DNA of 64,000 bases from Rhodococcus sp. OK519 (GCF_003051005.1 NZ_QAOW01000001.1:682001-746000), one strand, 5' to 3'; positions 30,352 to 39,093 are shown, counted from the first letter of the stretch. Numbers and translations are program-made. The notes: generated by a model from the sequence alone, not told the origin.

Positions 30352-31697
30352 GACAGAGCCTCCTGCTCGGCGGACCCTGACGCGGACCGTGCCTCGTCCA
30401 GCATTGCCGCCCACAGGTTCTCGAACCCGGGCAGCGTCTTGGCGGTGGTGCCGACGTCCTCGATGTCGACTCCGTCGACCACCAGTCCGAGGATGGCGCC
30501 CGCGGTTGCCATGCGGTGGTCGGCGTACGAGTGCCACTGTCCGCCGTGCAGCGGACGCGGTGTGATGCGCAGTCCGTCCTCGGTTTCGGTGACGTCACCG
30601 CCCAGCTTGTTGATCTCGGTGGCCAGGGCGGCCAGTCGGTCGGTCTCGTGGCCGCGCAGGTGCGCGATACCGCGCAGCACCGACGGGCCCTCGGCGAGCG
30701 CCGCGAGGGCGGCCACGGTGGGGGTGAGTTCGCCGATGTCGCGCAGGTCGATGTCGATGCCGCGCAATGTTTCAGGGCCGGCGACGGTGAGGATGCCCTC
30801 GTCCAGGCTCACGTCGGCGCCCATGTCGGTGAGGATGCCGCGGATCGCGTCACCGGGCTGCGTGGTGCGTGACGGCCACAGCGGCACCCGTACGGTACCG
30901 CCGGTCACCGCAGCCGCGGCGAGGAACGGAGTCGCGTTCGACAGGTCGGGCTCGATGACCCAGTCCACGGGATCGACCTTGCCCGGCAACACCTTCCATG
31001 TGTCGGCGTCGCCGCTCTCCCCGGGAGGGCGGACCGTGACACCGGCCTCGCGCAGCATCTCGACCGTCATGTCGATGTGCGGCATGGACGGCAGCGAACC
31101 ACCGTCGTGGCGGACCGTGACACCCTCGTCGAAACGGGCGGCCGACAGCAGCAGGCCCGACACGAACTGCGACGAGCCCGACGCGTCGATCGTCACCGTG
31201 CCGCCGCGCAGTCCGCCACGCCCGTGGACGGTGAACGGCAGCGCATCGCCGTCGATGTCGGCGCCCAGCCCGCGCAGAGCCTCGAGGATCGTGCCCAGCG
31301 GGCGGGTGCGGGCCTGCTCGTCACCGTCGATCGCGACAGTGCCGTCGGCCAGCGCAGCCACCGGCGGCAGGAAGCGCATCACGGTGCCGGCGAGACCGCA
31401 GTCGACGGCGCCGCCGGTCATGGCGGCCGGGACGACCCGCAGCGTGGTGCCGGTCGGGGCGTGGGGCGTCGCGGTGATCGAGATGCCGAGCGCCCGCAGA
31501 CCCTGCATCATCAGGTCGGTGTCGCGGCTGCGCAGAGCGCCCGTGATCGTCGACGGACCGGACGCGAGTGCCGCGAGGATGAGGGCCCGATTGGTGATCG
31601 ACTTGGATCCGGGCAGCGTCACGGACGCATCCACGGGGGCTTCGGCTCGGGGCGCTCTCCACAGGCTCTCTCGACTCACCCGTCCATCTTCGCTCAT
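30348..31697 (-). CDS. aroA: 3-phosphoshikimate 1-carboxyvinyltransferase AroA (EPSP synthase)
   Basis: A 449-residue shikimate-pathway enzyme making EPSP from shikimate-3-phosphate and PEP. Signatures: [17 protein letters not shown] near the N-terminus, [12 protein letters not shown] (a variant of the usual GNAGT), and [18 protein letters not shown]-terminal active-site segments [14 protein letters not shown] and SYADHRMA are present. The frame is open upstream to 31826, but ATG 31697 matches the family length and the region before it is the repeat-bearing spacer. It is translationally coupled to rsgA through CTGA. Confidence 0.95.
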   Translation of the reverse strand: MSEDGRVSRESLWRAPRAEAPVDASVTLPGSKSITNRALILAALASGPSTITGALRSRDTDLMMQGLRALGISITATPHAPTGTTLRVVPAAMTGGAVDCGLAGTVMRFLPPVAALADGTVAIDGDEQARTRPLGTILEALRGLGADIDGDALPFTVHGRGGLRGGTVTIDASGSSQFVSGLLLSAARFDEGVTVRHDGGSLPSMPHIDMTVEMLREAGVTVRPPGESGDADTWKVLPGKVDPVDWVIEPDLSNATPFLAAAAVTGGTVRVPLWPSRTTQPGDAIRGILTDMGADVSLDEGILTVAGPETLRGIDIDLRDIGELTPTVAALAALAEGPSVLRGIAHLRGHETDRLAALATEINKLGGDVTETEDGLRITPRPLHGGQWHSYADHRMATAGAILGLVVDGVDIEDVGTTAKTLPGFENLWAAMLDEARSASGSAEQEALS

Positions 31698-31757
31698 GCG
31701 TGGTCGGGGTGTGGCAACCGTGCCAGCATGGGAGGGAACGGTCACACGCGAGGTTCT

Positions 31758-31810
31758 AAACGACGGGGCCCGAAACGACGGGGCCCGAGACGACGGGGCC
31801 CGAAACGACG
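31758..31810 (+). repeat. 15-bp GGGCCC tandem repeats upstream of the SRAP gene
   Basis: Three units (31758-31772, 31773-31787, 31788-31802) of AAACGACGGGGCCCG, the third with one change, and a partial fourth (31803-31810). The repeats lie in the divergent aroA-SRAP spacer, just before the SRAP Shine-Dalgarno GAGGAG (31810-31815). In the SRAP frame they would encode (N/D)DGAR units, but translation of them is unlikely (see the SRAP entry). Confidence 0.85.
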
Positions 31811-31824
31811 AGGAGTGGGCACGC

Positions 31825-32580
31825 ATGTGCGGCAGATATGCGACGACGGCCGACCCGGCGACGCTCGCGGTGGAACTCGACGCCGTGAACGAGACGGGGG
31901 AGTCGGGTCCCGACGCGGCGGACTACAACGTCGCGCCCACCACCCAGGTCCTCACCGTCGTCGCGCGGCACGACCGCGGCGACGACGACAGCGAAGTGCG
32001 GCGGCGGATCCGCCGCATGCGGTGGGGTCTGGTGCCGTCGTACGCGACCGAGCCGGGCAAGGGCGCGCCGCTGTTCAACGCGCGGTCCGAGACGGTCGCC
32101 ACCAAGGCGGCGTTCAAGACGTCGCTGCGGTTCAAACGCTGCCTGGTCCCGATGGACGGCTGGTACGAGTGGCAGACCGAGCCGGCGCCGGACGGCAAGG
32201 TGGCGAAAGTGCCCTACTTCATGTCCCGCGGCGACGGGGAGCGGCTGTTCATGGCCGGGCTGTGGTCGGTGTGGCACGACCCGAAGGCGCCCGAGGATCC
32301 GCCGCTGCTGTCCACGACGATCCTCACGACCGACTCGGTCGACCAACTCGCGAACGTCCACGACCGGATGCCGCTGATCCTGCCGCCCGACCGCTGGGAC
32401 GCGTGGCTCGACCCGGACAGCCTCGGCCACCCCGATCTGATCCGCCCGAGCCTCGAATCCGTCGAGGCCGTCGACATCCGGCGTGTGTCCTCCAAGGTCA
32501 ACAGCGTCCGTAACAACGGCCCCGACCTGTTGACCCCGGACACCGAGGACCGGGCGGGCGAGCAGATCAGCCTGCTGTGA
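31825..32580 (+). CDS. SRAP-family protein (HMCES/YedK), abasic-site DNA-protein crosslinker
   Basis: A 251-residue SRAP-domain protein that shields abasic sites in single-stranded DNA by forming a thiazolidine crosslink through Cys2. Conserved parts: MCGRYA at the N-terminus, NVAPT, FNARSET, GWYEW and HDRMP, containing the active-site Asn, Glu and His. The catalytic Cys must be the first residue after Met removal, so ATG 31825 is firm although the frame is open through the upstream repeats. It overlaps the convergent LLM gene by 14 bp. Confidence 0.93.
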   Translation: MCGRYATTADPATLAVELDAVNETGESGPDAADYNVAPTTQVLTVVARHDRGDDDSEVRRRIRRMRWGLVPSYATEPGKGAPLFNARSETVATKAAFKTSLRFKRCLVPMDGWYEWQTEPAPDGKVAKVPYFMSRGDGERLFMAGLWSVWHDPKAPEDPPLLSTTILTTDSVDQLANVHDRMPLILPPDRWDAWLDPDSLGHPDLIRPSLESVEAVDIRRVSSKVNSVRNNGPDLLTPDTEDRAGEQISLL

Positions 32581-33592
32581 GCGCCTGCCGTGCCGCGAGG
32601 CCGGTCACGTCGGCGACCAGCTCGAGCGAGCGCATCCACGCGGTGCGGTCGGTGGCCGAGGACACCACCATCAGCTCGTCGGCGCCGGTCTCCTCGGCGA
32701 AGCGATCCAGGTAGTCGCGCACGACCGTCGGCGTGCCCACTGCGCTGTACTGCACCATCGCGAGCACCTGCCGTCCGGCGGGCGACTCCAGGATCATGTC
32801 GGCCTCCTCCGGTGTGAACGTGCGGCCCCGCCCGACGAAGAGCCCGACCCGCTTGCGTTTGGTGTCGAGAAACAGCCGCTGCGCCTCGTCGTCCGTGTCG
32901 GCGGCGATCACGTTGGCCGCCGCGATCACGTACGGCTCCGCGAGCTGCGCAGACGGCCGGAACTCGCGGCGGTAGATTGCGATCGCGTCGTGCAGCGCGG
33001 CCGGCGCGAAGTGCGACGCGAACGCGTAGGGCAGGCCCAGCGCGGCGGCCAACCGGGCGCCGAACAACGACGATCCGAGGATGTACAGCGGCACGTTCGT
33101 TCCCTGGCCGGGAGTCGCCTCGATCCCCGGCACGCGCGACGGTCCCGAGAGGTAGCCCTGCAGTTCGAGCACGTCCTGTGGGAACGACTCCGCCGAACTC
33201 GGGTCGCGGCGCAGCGCGCGCATGGTCTGCTGGTCGCTGCCCGGCGCGCGGCCCAGGCCGAGGTCGATGCGGCCGGGGTGCAATTCCGCCAGCGTGCCGA
33301 ACTGCTCGGCGATCGTCAGTGGCGCGTGGTTGGGCAGCATGATGCCGCCCGAGCCGAGTCGGATCCGCTCGGTGTTGGCGGCGATGTGCGCGATCAGAAC
33401 GCTCGTCGCCGACGACGCGATCGACGGCATGTTGTGGTGCTCGGCATACCAGATTCGCTGATAGCCCCACCGCTCTGCGTTCCGGGCCATCTCCACGCTG
33501 GCACGGAAGCTGTCGCCGGCGCTCTCGCCCGAGCCGATGTGCGCGAGATCGAGGATGGAGATGGGCAGGGAGAGGTCAGTCACGGCGGACAC
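32567..33592 (-). CDS. LLM class flavin-dependent monooxygenase
   Basis: A 341-residue luciferase-like TIM-barrel oxidoreductase of the MsnO8/YhbW-type group, using FMN or F420. Typical segments: [24 protein letters not shown] in pieces, [37 protein letters not shown]. The substrate is unknown; in this group annotation rarely predicts function. No F420-specific motif was distinguished. Its stop lies within the end of the SRAP gene. Confidence 0.87.
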   Translation of the reverse strand: MSAVTDLSLPISILDLAHIGSGESAGDSFRASVEMARNAERWGYQRIWYAEHHNMPSIASSATSVLIAHIAANTERIRLGSGGIMLPNHAPLTIAEQFGTLAELHPGRIDLGLGRAPGSDQQTMRALRRDPSSAESFPQDVLELQGYLSGPSRVPGIEATPGQGTNVPLYILGSSLFGARLAAALGLPYAFASHFAPAALHDAIAIYRREFRPSAQLAEPYVIAAANVIAADTDDEAQRLFLDTKRKRVGLFVGRGRTFTPEEADMILESPAGRQVLAMVQYSAVGTPTVVRDYLDRFAEETGADELMVVSSATDRTAWMRSLELVADVTGLAARQALTAG

Positions 33593-33694
33593 CGTCTTTC
33601 GTTCGTCGAAGATTCTTCTCAGTGGGCAACAGCGGCGCTCGCCCGGAGATTCCTGGGCGCACTCGCGGCGGCTCGGCCGGCAGTCACAGACTGC

Positions 33695-34189
33695 TCAGCC
33701 TGCAGTGATCTCCGCCACCACAGCTCCCGCCAGCCGCACCAGATCTTGTGGTGCCAGATCGATTTCGAGACCCCGGCGCCCCGCACTGCACAGCACCCGG
33801 TCCCAGGTGAGGGCGGAAGCGTCGACCACGGTCGGCAGTCGCTTGCGCTGCCCGAGCGGTGAGATCCCGCCCAGGACGTATCCCGTGGAGCGTTCCGCGT
33901 CGGACTGCTCGGCCATGACGGCCTTGTTCGCGCCCACCGCGGCAGCCGCCGCCTTGAGCGACAGCTTCGAGGGCACCGGCAGCACCGCGACGGCGAGCTT
34001 GCCCGTGTCCGTCTTGATCACGAGCGTCTTGAAGATCTGCGCCGGTTCCACTCCTACGTGACCGGCCAGCGAGTCGACCGCCTCGTCGCCGTACGACGCC
34101 GCGCGGGCGTCGTGGTCGTACGCGTGGATCCGGTGCGCCACCTTCTCCTTGTCGAGCAGCTTCGTTGCGGGAGTCGATGTTCCGGCCAT
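33695..34189 (-). CDS. ybaK: Cys-tRNA(Pro)/Cys-tRNA(Cys) deacylase YbaK
   Basis: A 164-residue trans-editing protein that clears mischarged Cys-tRNA(Pro). The family-invariant Lys is Lys54 in QIFKTLV, and GYVLGGISPLGQRKRLP is the characteristic loop. TAGAGT on the minus strand (34198-34203) lies 8 nt before the ATG at 34189, another leaderless-type arrangement. It is divergent from sigH. Confidence 0.92.
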   Translation of the reverse strand: MAGTSTPATKLLDKEKVAHRIHAYDHDARAASYGDEAVDSLAGHVGVEPAQIFKTLVIKTDTGKLAVAVLPVPSKLSLKAAAAAVGANKAVMAEQSDAERSTGYVLGGISPLGQRKRLPTVVDASALTWDRVLCSAGRRGLEIDLAPQDLVRLAGAVVAEITAG

Positions 34190-34248
34190 GACGACTCACT
34201 CTAGAGCGGCACGTGCGGCGGGGTTCGACACCCGTCCGAGTACCTGCG

Positions 34249-34275
34249 GGAACAGACTCTCGCCGCGTGCTGTTG
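34249..34275 (+). promoter_or_regulatory. Candidate SigH-type promoter of sigH (autoregulation)
   Basis: GGAAC at 34249-34253 and TGTTG at 34271-34275, 17 bp apart, match the -35 GGAAY and approximate the -10 SGTTR consensus of SigH/SigR-type ECF sigma factors. A transcript from about 34283 would include the upstream start GTG 34315. A second, housekeeping-like TAGCCT box at 34406-34411 lies between the two candidate starts. Confidence 0.55.
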
Positions 34276-34440
34276 ATATCTGCCGAGACGCTGAATCAGC
34301 AAAGGGAGTGGTTCGTGACGGTGTTGTGTGCGGAGCGGGCTCGCCCGGAGGCCCCGACAGAGTTGGTGACCGGGACGCGTCCCTCGATCGTGCCGGGGTT
34401 GGCGGTAGCCTTGACCCCTACGGCAAGCGAAGGGATCAGT

Positions 34441-35121
34441 GTGCTGGACGATCACGATCACGAGCCCGCGAACGAGTCGGCGGGTGAGGGGCCGGAGCCC
34501 CAGGACCAACTGATCGAGCGGTTCGAGCGTGATGCGCTGCCGCTGCTCGACCAGTTGTACGGTGCTGCGCTGCGGATGACGAGGAACCCGGCCGACGCCG
34601 AGGACCTGGTGCAGGAGACGTACGTCAAGGCGTACTCGGCGTTCCGTTCCTTCAAGAAGGGAACGAACCTCAAGGCCTGGCTCTATCGCATTCTCACCAA
34701 CACCTACATCAACTCGTATCGGAAGAAGCAGCGTCAGCCCGCGCAGTACCCGACCGACGAGATCACCGACTGGCAGTTGGCGGCGACGGCCGAGCACACG
34801 TCGACCGGTCTGCGGTCGGCCGAGGTCGAGGCGCTCGACGCGCTCCCTGACGACGACATCAAGGCGGCACTGCAGGAACTCCCGGAGGAGTTCCGGATGG
34901 CGGTGTACTACGCCGACGTCGAAGGGTTCCCGTACAAGGAGATCGCGGAGATCATGGGCACTCCGATCGGCACCGTGATGTCGCGTCTGCATCGCGGACG
35001 CAAGCAGCTGCGGGGCTTGCTCGCGGACGTCGCCCGAGAACGTGGATTCAACCGCGGGGGCGCGGTCGACGCCGCCGAGCGCAGCAGTGACGTCGAGGCG
35101 GAGCAGGAGGTTACTCGGTGA
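34441..35121 (+). CDS. sigH: ECF sigma factor SigH (SigR-like), with alternative upstream start
   Basis: A 226-residue ECF sigma factor for thiol-oxidative and heat stress. Region 2 ([21 protein letters not shown] in pieces) and region 4 ([29 protein letters not shown] in pieces, then [13 protein letters not shown]) match mycobacterial SigH. GTG 34441 gives the usual length. An in-frame GTG at 34315 has a better Shine-Dalgarno (AAGGGAG) and would add 42 residues, recalling the unstable SigR-prime isoform of Streptomyces. The stop overlaps rshA by 4 bp (GTGA). Confidence 0.92.
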   Translation: MLDDHDHEPANESAGEGPEPQDQLIERFERDALPLLDQLYGAALRMTRNPADAEDLVQETYVKAYSAFRSFKKGTNLKAWLYRILTNTYINSYRKKQRQPAQYPTDEITDWQLAATAEHTSTGLRSAEVEALDALPDDDIKAALQELPEEFRMAVYYADVEGFPYKEIAEIMGTPIGTVMSRLHRGRKQLRGLLADVARERGFNRGGAVDAAERSSDVEAEQEVTR

Positions 35122-35417
35122 CCGGGGAGAACGAATTCGAGCAGTTGGACTGCTCGGCGGTGATCGCCGATGTGTGGCTGCTTCTCGACAGCGAATGTGA
35201 CGAGCACTCGCGGGCACGGATCGAGCGGCATCTCGAGGACTGCGGGGCTTGTTTCGCGGCGTACGGCATCGAGGAGAAGATCAAGAGCCTGATCGGACGC
35301 AAGTGTGGTGGGGATCATGCTCCCGCGGGCCTTCGTGAGCGCCTGTCGATCGAGATCCGCCGGACGGTCACCGTCACCGAGACGGGACTGGTGGGAGAAC
35401 TCGACGCGGAGCGCTAG
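35118..35417 (+). CDS. rshA: Zinc-binding anti-sigma factor RshA (RsrA-like)
   Basis: A 99-residue ZAS-family anti-sigma factor that holds SigH inactive and releases it when its cysteines are oxidised. The HxxxCxxC motif is His38-Cys42-Cys45, and other Cys lie at 12, 27 and 63. It is translationally coupled to sigH (GTGA). It is followed by a strong terminator. Confidence 0.95.
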   Translation: MTGENEFEQLDCSAVIADVWLLLDSECDEHSRARIERHLEDCGACFAAYGIEEKIKSLIGRKCGGDHAPAGLRERLSIEIRRTVTVTETGLVGELDAER

Positions 35418-35433
35418 CCGGCGCCTACACGAC

Positions 35434-35473
35434 GATCAGGGGCCGGCAAGCTGTCGCTTGCCGGCCCCTGATT
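35434..35473. terminator. Bidirectional terminator between rshA and bL37
   Basis: Arms 35435-35451 and 35456-35472 pair perfectly over 17 bp (ATCAGGGGCCGGCAAGC) around a TGTC loop, with one outer G-T pair. It lies between the convergent stops of rshA and bL37. Confidence 0.88.
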
Positions 35474-35490
35474 CTCGTCTGCAGCCTGAA

Positions 35491-35565
35491 TCAGGCGTTG
35501 GGACGCTTGCCATGGTTGGCGGCGTTGCCCTTGCGGCTGCGCTTCTTACGACCACGCTTACCCAT
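35491..35565 (-). CDS. 50S ribosomal protein bL37 (24 residues)
   Basis: A 24-residue basic peptide (MGKRGRKKRSRKGNAANHGK then RPNA) that I recognise as the actinobacterial ribosomal protein bL37, often annotated as an AURKAIP1/COX24-domain protein. ATG 35565 follows GAAGGAG with good spacing. Sixteen of its residues are basic or Asn/Gly, suited to rRNA binding. Longer upstream frames on this strand have no support. Because of its size it is easily missed. Confidence 0.88.
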   Translation of the reverse strand: MGKRGRKKRSRKGNAANHGKRPNA

Positions 35566-35673
35566 GAGTAGCTCCTTCTCTGTTCGAACTCGGGTTCGTC
35601 CTAGTGTTTCACGTGTGGTTGGCTGTGGTTCCATTGGCTGGTCCGCGACCGTCCACGAACAGTGAGGTGCCAG

Positions 35674-35889
35674 GTGGCAGAAGATGTGCGCGCCGAGATG
35701 GTTTCGACCGTCTACCAGGTCGTTGTCAGTGCAGGCGAAGATGTGACCGAGGGCGATACCCTGGTGATCCTCGAGTCCATGAAGATGGAGATCCCCGTTC
35801 TGGCCGAGGTGGCCGGCAAGGTGACGTCCGTCGATGTGAAGGTCGGCGACGTCATCCAGCAGGGTGATCTGATCGCCACCATCAGCTGA
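35674..35889 (+). CDS. Biotin/lipoyl attachment domain protein (TB7.3, Rv3221c-like)
   Basis: A 71-residue stand-alone biotinyl domain. The attachment site is Lys37 in ESMKMEIP, and the second half (GKVTSVDVKVGDVIQQGDLI in pieces) completes the flattened beta-barrel. Start GTG 35674 gives MAEDVRAEMV, matching the mycobacterial protein in length. It probably serves as a carboxyl carrier for an acyl-CoA carboxylase encoded elsewhere. It is followed by pdtaS after 28 bp and may be co-transcribed with it. Confidence 0.93.
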   Translation: MAEDVRAEMVSTVYQVVVSAGEDVTEGDTLVILESMKMEIPVLAEVAGKVTSVDVKVGDVIQQGDLIATIS

Positions 35890-35917
35890 TCCAGCGAAGC
35901 GATTCGGAGCCTGGCAC

Positions 35918-37438
35918 ATGTCGACGCTGAGCGACCTGCTCGCCGAGCACACCGACCTTCCCGGCAATGCGGTCGACCACTTGCAGCAGGTGGTGGGCGA
36001 ATGGCAGCTACTCGCGGACCTGTCTTTCGCCGATGTCCTGCTGTGGGTGGCCACCGAGCGGCGTGACGATCAGTCCGCCGCGGTCGCGGGAGAACCCGTC
36101 ACGGTCGTGTGTGTCGCGCAGTGCCGGCCCACCACGGCGTCCACCGCCTTCCCGGACGATGCCGTCGGTTCCGTGGTCTCGGAGTCGGAACATCCGCAGG
36201 TGCTCAGGGCCCTCGTCGAGGGCGAGATCGTCACCGAGGTCGACCACTCGTGGCGCGGGGGAGCGCCGCTGCGTCGCGAAGCAGTCCCGGTGCGCTGCGA
36301 CGGCGAGGTCATCGCCGTCCTCAGCCGGGACACGAACCTCGCGCAGCAGCGCGCCCAGAGTCCCCTCGAGATCGCATACCTCGATTGCGCGGCCGATCTG
36401 TGCCAAATGATCAGTGAGGGAACGTTTCCCAACCCGGAGACCCGCTCGGACACCAATTCCAGTCCGCGCGCGGGCGACGGCTTCATTCGCCTCGATCCCG
36501 AGGGCCGCGTCGTGTACGCGAGCCCCAACGCGTTGTCCGCCTATCACCGCATGGGTCTCAACACCGATCTGACCGGCAAGGATCTGGCGTCCACGACGCG
36601 CTCGCTCATCACGGACCCGTTCGAGTCGCAGGAAGTTGCCGACTACATCAGCGGCACCGTCGCCGGTCGGCTGGGACACCGGATGGAGATCGAAGCTCGC
36701 GGCGCGATCGTGTTGCTGCGCGCCCTGGTGCTCAAGCCCCACGACACGGTGGTCGGCGCGGCCGTCGTGATCCGCGATGTCACCGAGGTCAAGCGTCGTG
36801 ACCGCGCCCTGCTCAGCAAGGACGCGACGATCCGGGAGATCCACCACCGGGTCAAGAACAACCTGCAGACGGTGGCGGCGCTGCTGCGCCTGCAGGCCCG
36901 CCGTACCGGGAACGAGGAAGCACGGCTGGCGTTGAGTGAGTCCGTTCGGCGGGTCACGTCGATCGCGCTTGTGCACGAGACACTCTCGATGTCGGTGGAC
37001 GAAGAGGTGGACCTCGACGAGGTCGTCGATCGACTGGTGCCGATCCTCGCCGACGTGGCCTCGGTCAACATGCCCATCAAGATCAAGCGCGAGGGCAGCC
37101 TCGGCGTCTTCTCCGCCGAGCGCGCGACGCCACTGGTGATGGTGTTGACGGAACTGGTGCAGAACGCGATCGAGCACGCCTTCGAACCGGGCGAGTCGGG
37201 GACGGTCTACCTGCGCGCGGATCGATCGGCGCGGTGGCTCGACGTCGTCATCCACGACGACGGCCGCGGGCTGCCACCCGCTTTCAGTCTCGAGAAGTCG
37301 GATCGGCTGGGTCTCCAGATCGTGCGGACACTCGTCGGCGCGGAATTGGGCGGCTCACTGGGTCTGCACCCGTCGCCCGGCGGCGGTACGGACGCCGTGC
37401 TCCGGGTGCCGCTCGGTCGACGGTCGCCGCGGGTCTGA
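35918..37438 (+). CDS. pdtaS: Sensor histidine kinase PdtaS
   Basis: A 506-residue cytosolic histidine kinase of the HisKA_2 family. An N-terminal GAF-like domain (about residues 20-165) is followed by a PAS-like domain (about 185-295), the phospho-acceptor motif REIHHRVKNNLQT (His309), and HATPase_c with NAIEHAFEP, DDGRGLPP and GLQIV. In mycobacteria its partner is PdtaR, an ANTAR RNA-binding antiterminator, encoded elsewhere. No membrane segment is present. Terminator at 37500 follows. Confidence 0.93.
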   Translation: MSTLSDLLAEHTDLPGNAVDHLQQVVGEWQLLADLSFADVLLWVATERRDDQSAAVAGEPVTVVCVAQCRPTTASTAFPDDAVGSVVSESEHPQVLRALVEGEIVTEVDHSWRGGAPLRREAVPVRCDGEVIAVLSRDTNLAQQRAQSPLEIAYLDCAADLCQMISEGTFPNPETRSDTNSSPRAGDGFIRLDPEGRVVYASPNALSAYHRMGLNTDLTGKDLASTTRSLITDPFESQEVADYISGTVAGRLGHRMEIEARGAIVLLRALVLKPHDTVVGAAVVIRDVTEVKRRDRALLSKDATIREIHHRVKNNLQTVAALLRLQARRTGNEEARLALSESVRRVTSIALVHETLSMSVDEEVDLDEVVDRLVPILADVASVNMPIKIKREGSLGVFSAERATPLVMVLTELVQNAIEHAFEPGESGTVYLRADRSARWLDVVIHDDGRGLPPAFSLEKSDRLGLQIVRTLVGAELGGSLGLHPSPGGGTDAVLRVPLGRRSPRV

Positions 37439-37499
37439 TCGCGGCAACCGAAAGGCCCCGGGCCGGACGTATGTTCGGGTCACGAAACACACGAAAACG

Positions 37500-37537
37500 A
37501 CGGAAGGCCCGGCACCTCGTGGTGCCGGGCCTTCCGT
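37500..37537. terminator. Bidirectional terminator between pdtaS and whiB1
   Basis: Arms 37500-37516 and 37521-37537 pair perfectly over 17 bp (ACGGAAGGCCCGGCACC) around a TCGT loop, between the convergent stops of pdtaS and whiB1. Confidence 0.88.
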
Positions 37538-37547
37538 GAAAGCCGTG

Positions 37548-37802
37548 TCAGACCGCGGTGCGCGCGCGGGTCCGAGCGTTGCGGCGCTTGAGAGCGCGAC
37601 GCTCGTCCTCGCTCATACCGCCCCAGACGCCGGCGTCCTGACCGGACTCGAGGGCCCAGGACAGGCACTCGGCGGTGACGGGGCAGCGGTTGCACACAAC
37701 CTTGGCATCAGCGATCTGCGCGAGAGCCGGGCCGCTGTTTCCCACCGGGAAGAACAGTTCGGGATCCTCGTCGCGACAGATTGCGGTGTGACGCCAGTCC
37801 AT
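37548..37802 (-). CDS. whiB1: Transcriptional regulator WhiB1
   Basis: An 84-residue Wbl protein binding a [4Fe-4S] cluster through Cys9, Cys37, Cys40 and Cys46. The GVWGG turn and a basic C-terminus (RRALKRRNARTRAR) for DNA contact are present. In M. tuberculosis WhiB1 is essential, NO-sensitive, binds SigA and is activated by CRP. ATG 37802 follows TTAAGGAG; the longer frame to 37856 would cover the promoter elements and is rejected. Confidence 0.96.
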   Translation of the reverse strand: MDWRHTAICRDEDPELFFPVGNSGPALAQIADAKVVCNRCPVTAECLSWALESGQDAGVWGGMSEDERRALKRRNARTRARTAV

Positions 37803-38128
37803 CTTTCCACTCCTTAACTGGGTGCAATGTGCACCGTAATGTATTCGCAAGTTCACGGGTGCTTACTTGGACGTTTCAGCACTGTTACTTGTGAATGCTT
37901 TCACGAACCGAGGGGAAGTCAATAGAAAACGACTGCACCGTGGGCAAGCTCACTTGGTTAGGCTCCCCTATGTGGTCCCTTGTCCTTTGTACACCCACCT
38001 GGGCTTTTATGCACGCCATCTGGACATTCGGTTGCGTCGGCATGGCCGATCGGCCGGTCGGGAGGTCCCGATCGAGCGTCCGAATCGGTGGAACGAGGGT
38101 CGAACTGGGCTTGTCGTCGACGGGTGTG
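37803..38128. promoter_or_regulatory. whiB1 upstream region: palindrome, -10 and CRP-like site
   Basis: This 326-bp, relatively AT-rich gap holds three whiB1 signals read on the minus strand. GGTGCA-ATG-TGCACC at 37821-37835 is a perfect palindrome near the expected transcript start. TACATT (37838-37843) is a likely -10. TGTGA-n6-TCACG at 37890-37905 differs in one base from the CRP consensus and is centred about -66. A 14/19 match to the IdeR/DtxR iron box lies at 37953-37971. I see no gene in the gap; a frame on the plus strand (37895-38284) has no coding character. Confidence 0.6.
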
Positions 38129-39085
38129 TCAGTGCTGTGCAGGTGCGATGACCTCGAGTGCATCGGGTACGGCGACGAAAGTCACATCGGTTCGCAGGCC
38201 AATATAGTCGCCGTCCATTTGCAGGCCGATCGGCGAACTCGAACGGATGTGGATTTGCGGTACGTCGTCGAATCGAATCAATGAATGTGATTTAGGCGAT
38301 AATCCGGCAGAAAGTAGTTGACGAACAACGCGGAGACTGGGAAAGACGCGCATCGTCCGCATCGCGAAGAGTCCGAGTCCGGTTTCGAAGCTGGTGCCCG
38401 GATTCGTGTGGACCTCACGCCTGTTCAGGTACGTCCACGGTGTCGAGTTCGAGACGAAGGCGTAGTGGACGCCGTCGATCGGAGCGTGATCGGGGACGTC
38501 CACCGTCAACGTAGGCTCCTCCCGCTTGGCGCGGAAGAAGCAACGGATGGCGTGCCGCACGTAACGCCCGGGCGTGACTAGCTGCCCGTTCTTACGGCCG
38601 TTGTCGACGGCCTCGCATACCTGGGCATCGAGACCCATTCCCGCGTTGAACGTGAACCAGCGGTTGTCACAATGGCCGAGGCCGATCGTCCGTCGTCGGC
38701 GCAGTGTGAGGAGGTCGATGAGCTGGTTGGTGGCGTCCACCGGGTCGGGCTCGATTCCGAGCGAGCGCGCGAACACATTGGCCGAACCGCCCGGGACGAC
38801 CGCGATCAGCGGGATCGGCCCGATCGGCACCGACCGCATCGACCGCGGGTGGGGCTCACCGAGCAGGCCGTTGACGACCTCGTTCACCGTGCCGTCGCCG
38901 CCGTGGACGATGATCAGCGCGACACCGTCGGTGCGAGCCTGGGCGGCCAGTTCACCGGCATGTCCGCGGTGGGTGGTGTGCGCGACGGCGAGGCGGACGC
39001 GACTCGACAACGCGTGCGCGAGGAGGTCGCGGCCCGCGGGCGTGGTCGAGGTGGCGTTGGGGTTGACGATCAGCAGCGCACGCAC
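38129..39085 (-). CDS. Diacylglycerol kinase-family lipid kinase (Rv3218-like)
   Basis: A 318-residue member of the DAGK/sphingosine kinase catalytic family. ATP-site motif GGDGTVNEVVNGL at about residues 62-74 and PGGSANVFARSLG near 98-110; a GMGLDA segment follows. The substrate is not determinable; it may phosphorylate diacylglycerol or another envelope lipid. GTG 39085 is preceded on the minus strand by TAGGCT (39094-39099) with an 8-nt gap, a leaderless-type start. Confidence 0.87.
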   Translation of the reverse strand: MRALLIVNPNATSTTPAGRDLLAHALSSRVRLAVAHTTHRGHAGELAAQARTDGVALIIVHGGDGTVNEVVNGLLGEPHPRSMRSVPIGPIPLIAVVPGGSANVFARSLGIEPDPVDATNQLIDLLTLRRRRTIGLGHCDNRWFTFNAGMGLDAQVCEAVDNGRKNGQLVTPGRYVRHAIRCFFRAKREEPTLTVDVPDHAPIDGVHYAFVSNSTPWTYLNRREVHTNPGTSFETGLGLFAMRTMRVFPSLRVVRQLLSAGLSPKSHSLIRFDDVPQIHIRSSSPIGLQMDGDYIGLRTDVTFVAVPDALEVIAPAQH

Positions 39086-39093
39086 GGGGCATC

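Noticed and set aside
29479-31824. Long plus-strand open frame joining antisense rsgA and aroA to the SRAP gene
   Set aside because: The upstream part is antisense to conserved enzymes, and SRAP chemistry needs Cys at position 2, so the start is at 31825.
37895-38284. 129-codon plus-strand frame between whiB1 and the lipid kinase
   Set aside because: It overlaps the whiB1 control region and the 3-prime end of the kinase gene, has no Shine-Dalgarno and no recognisable protein features.
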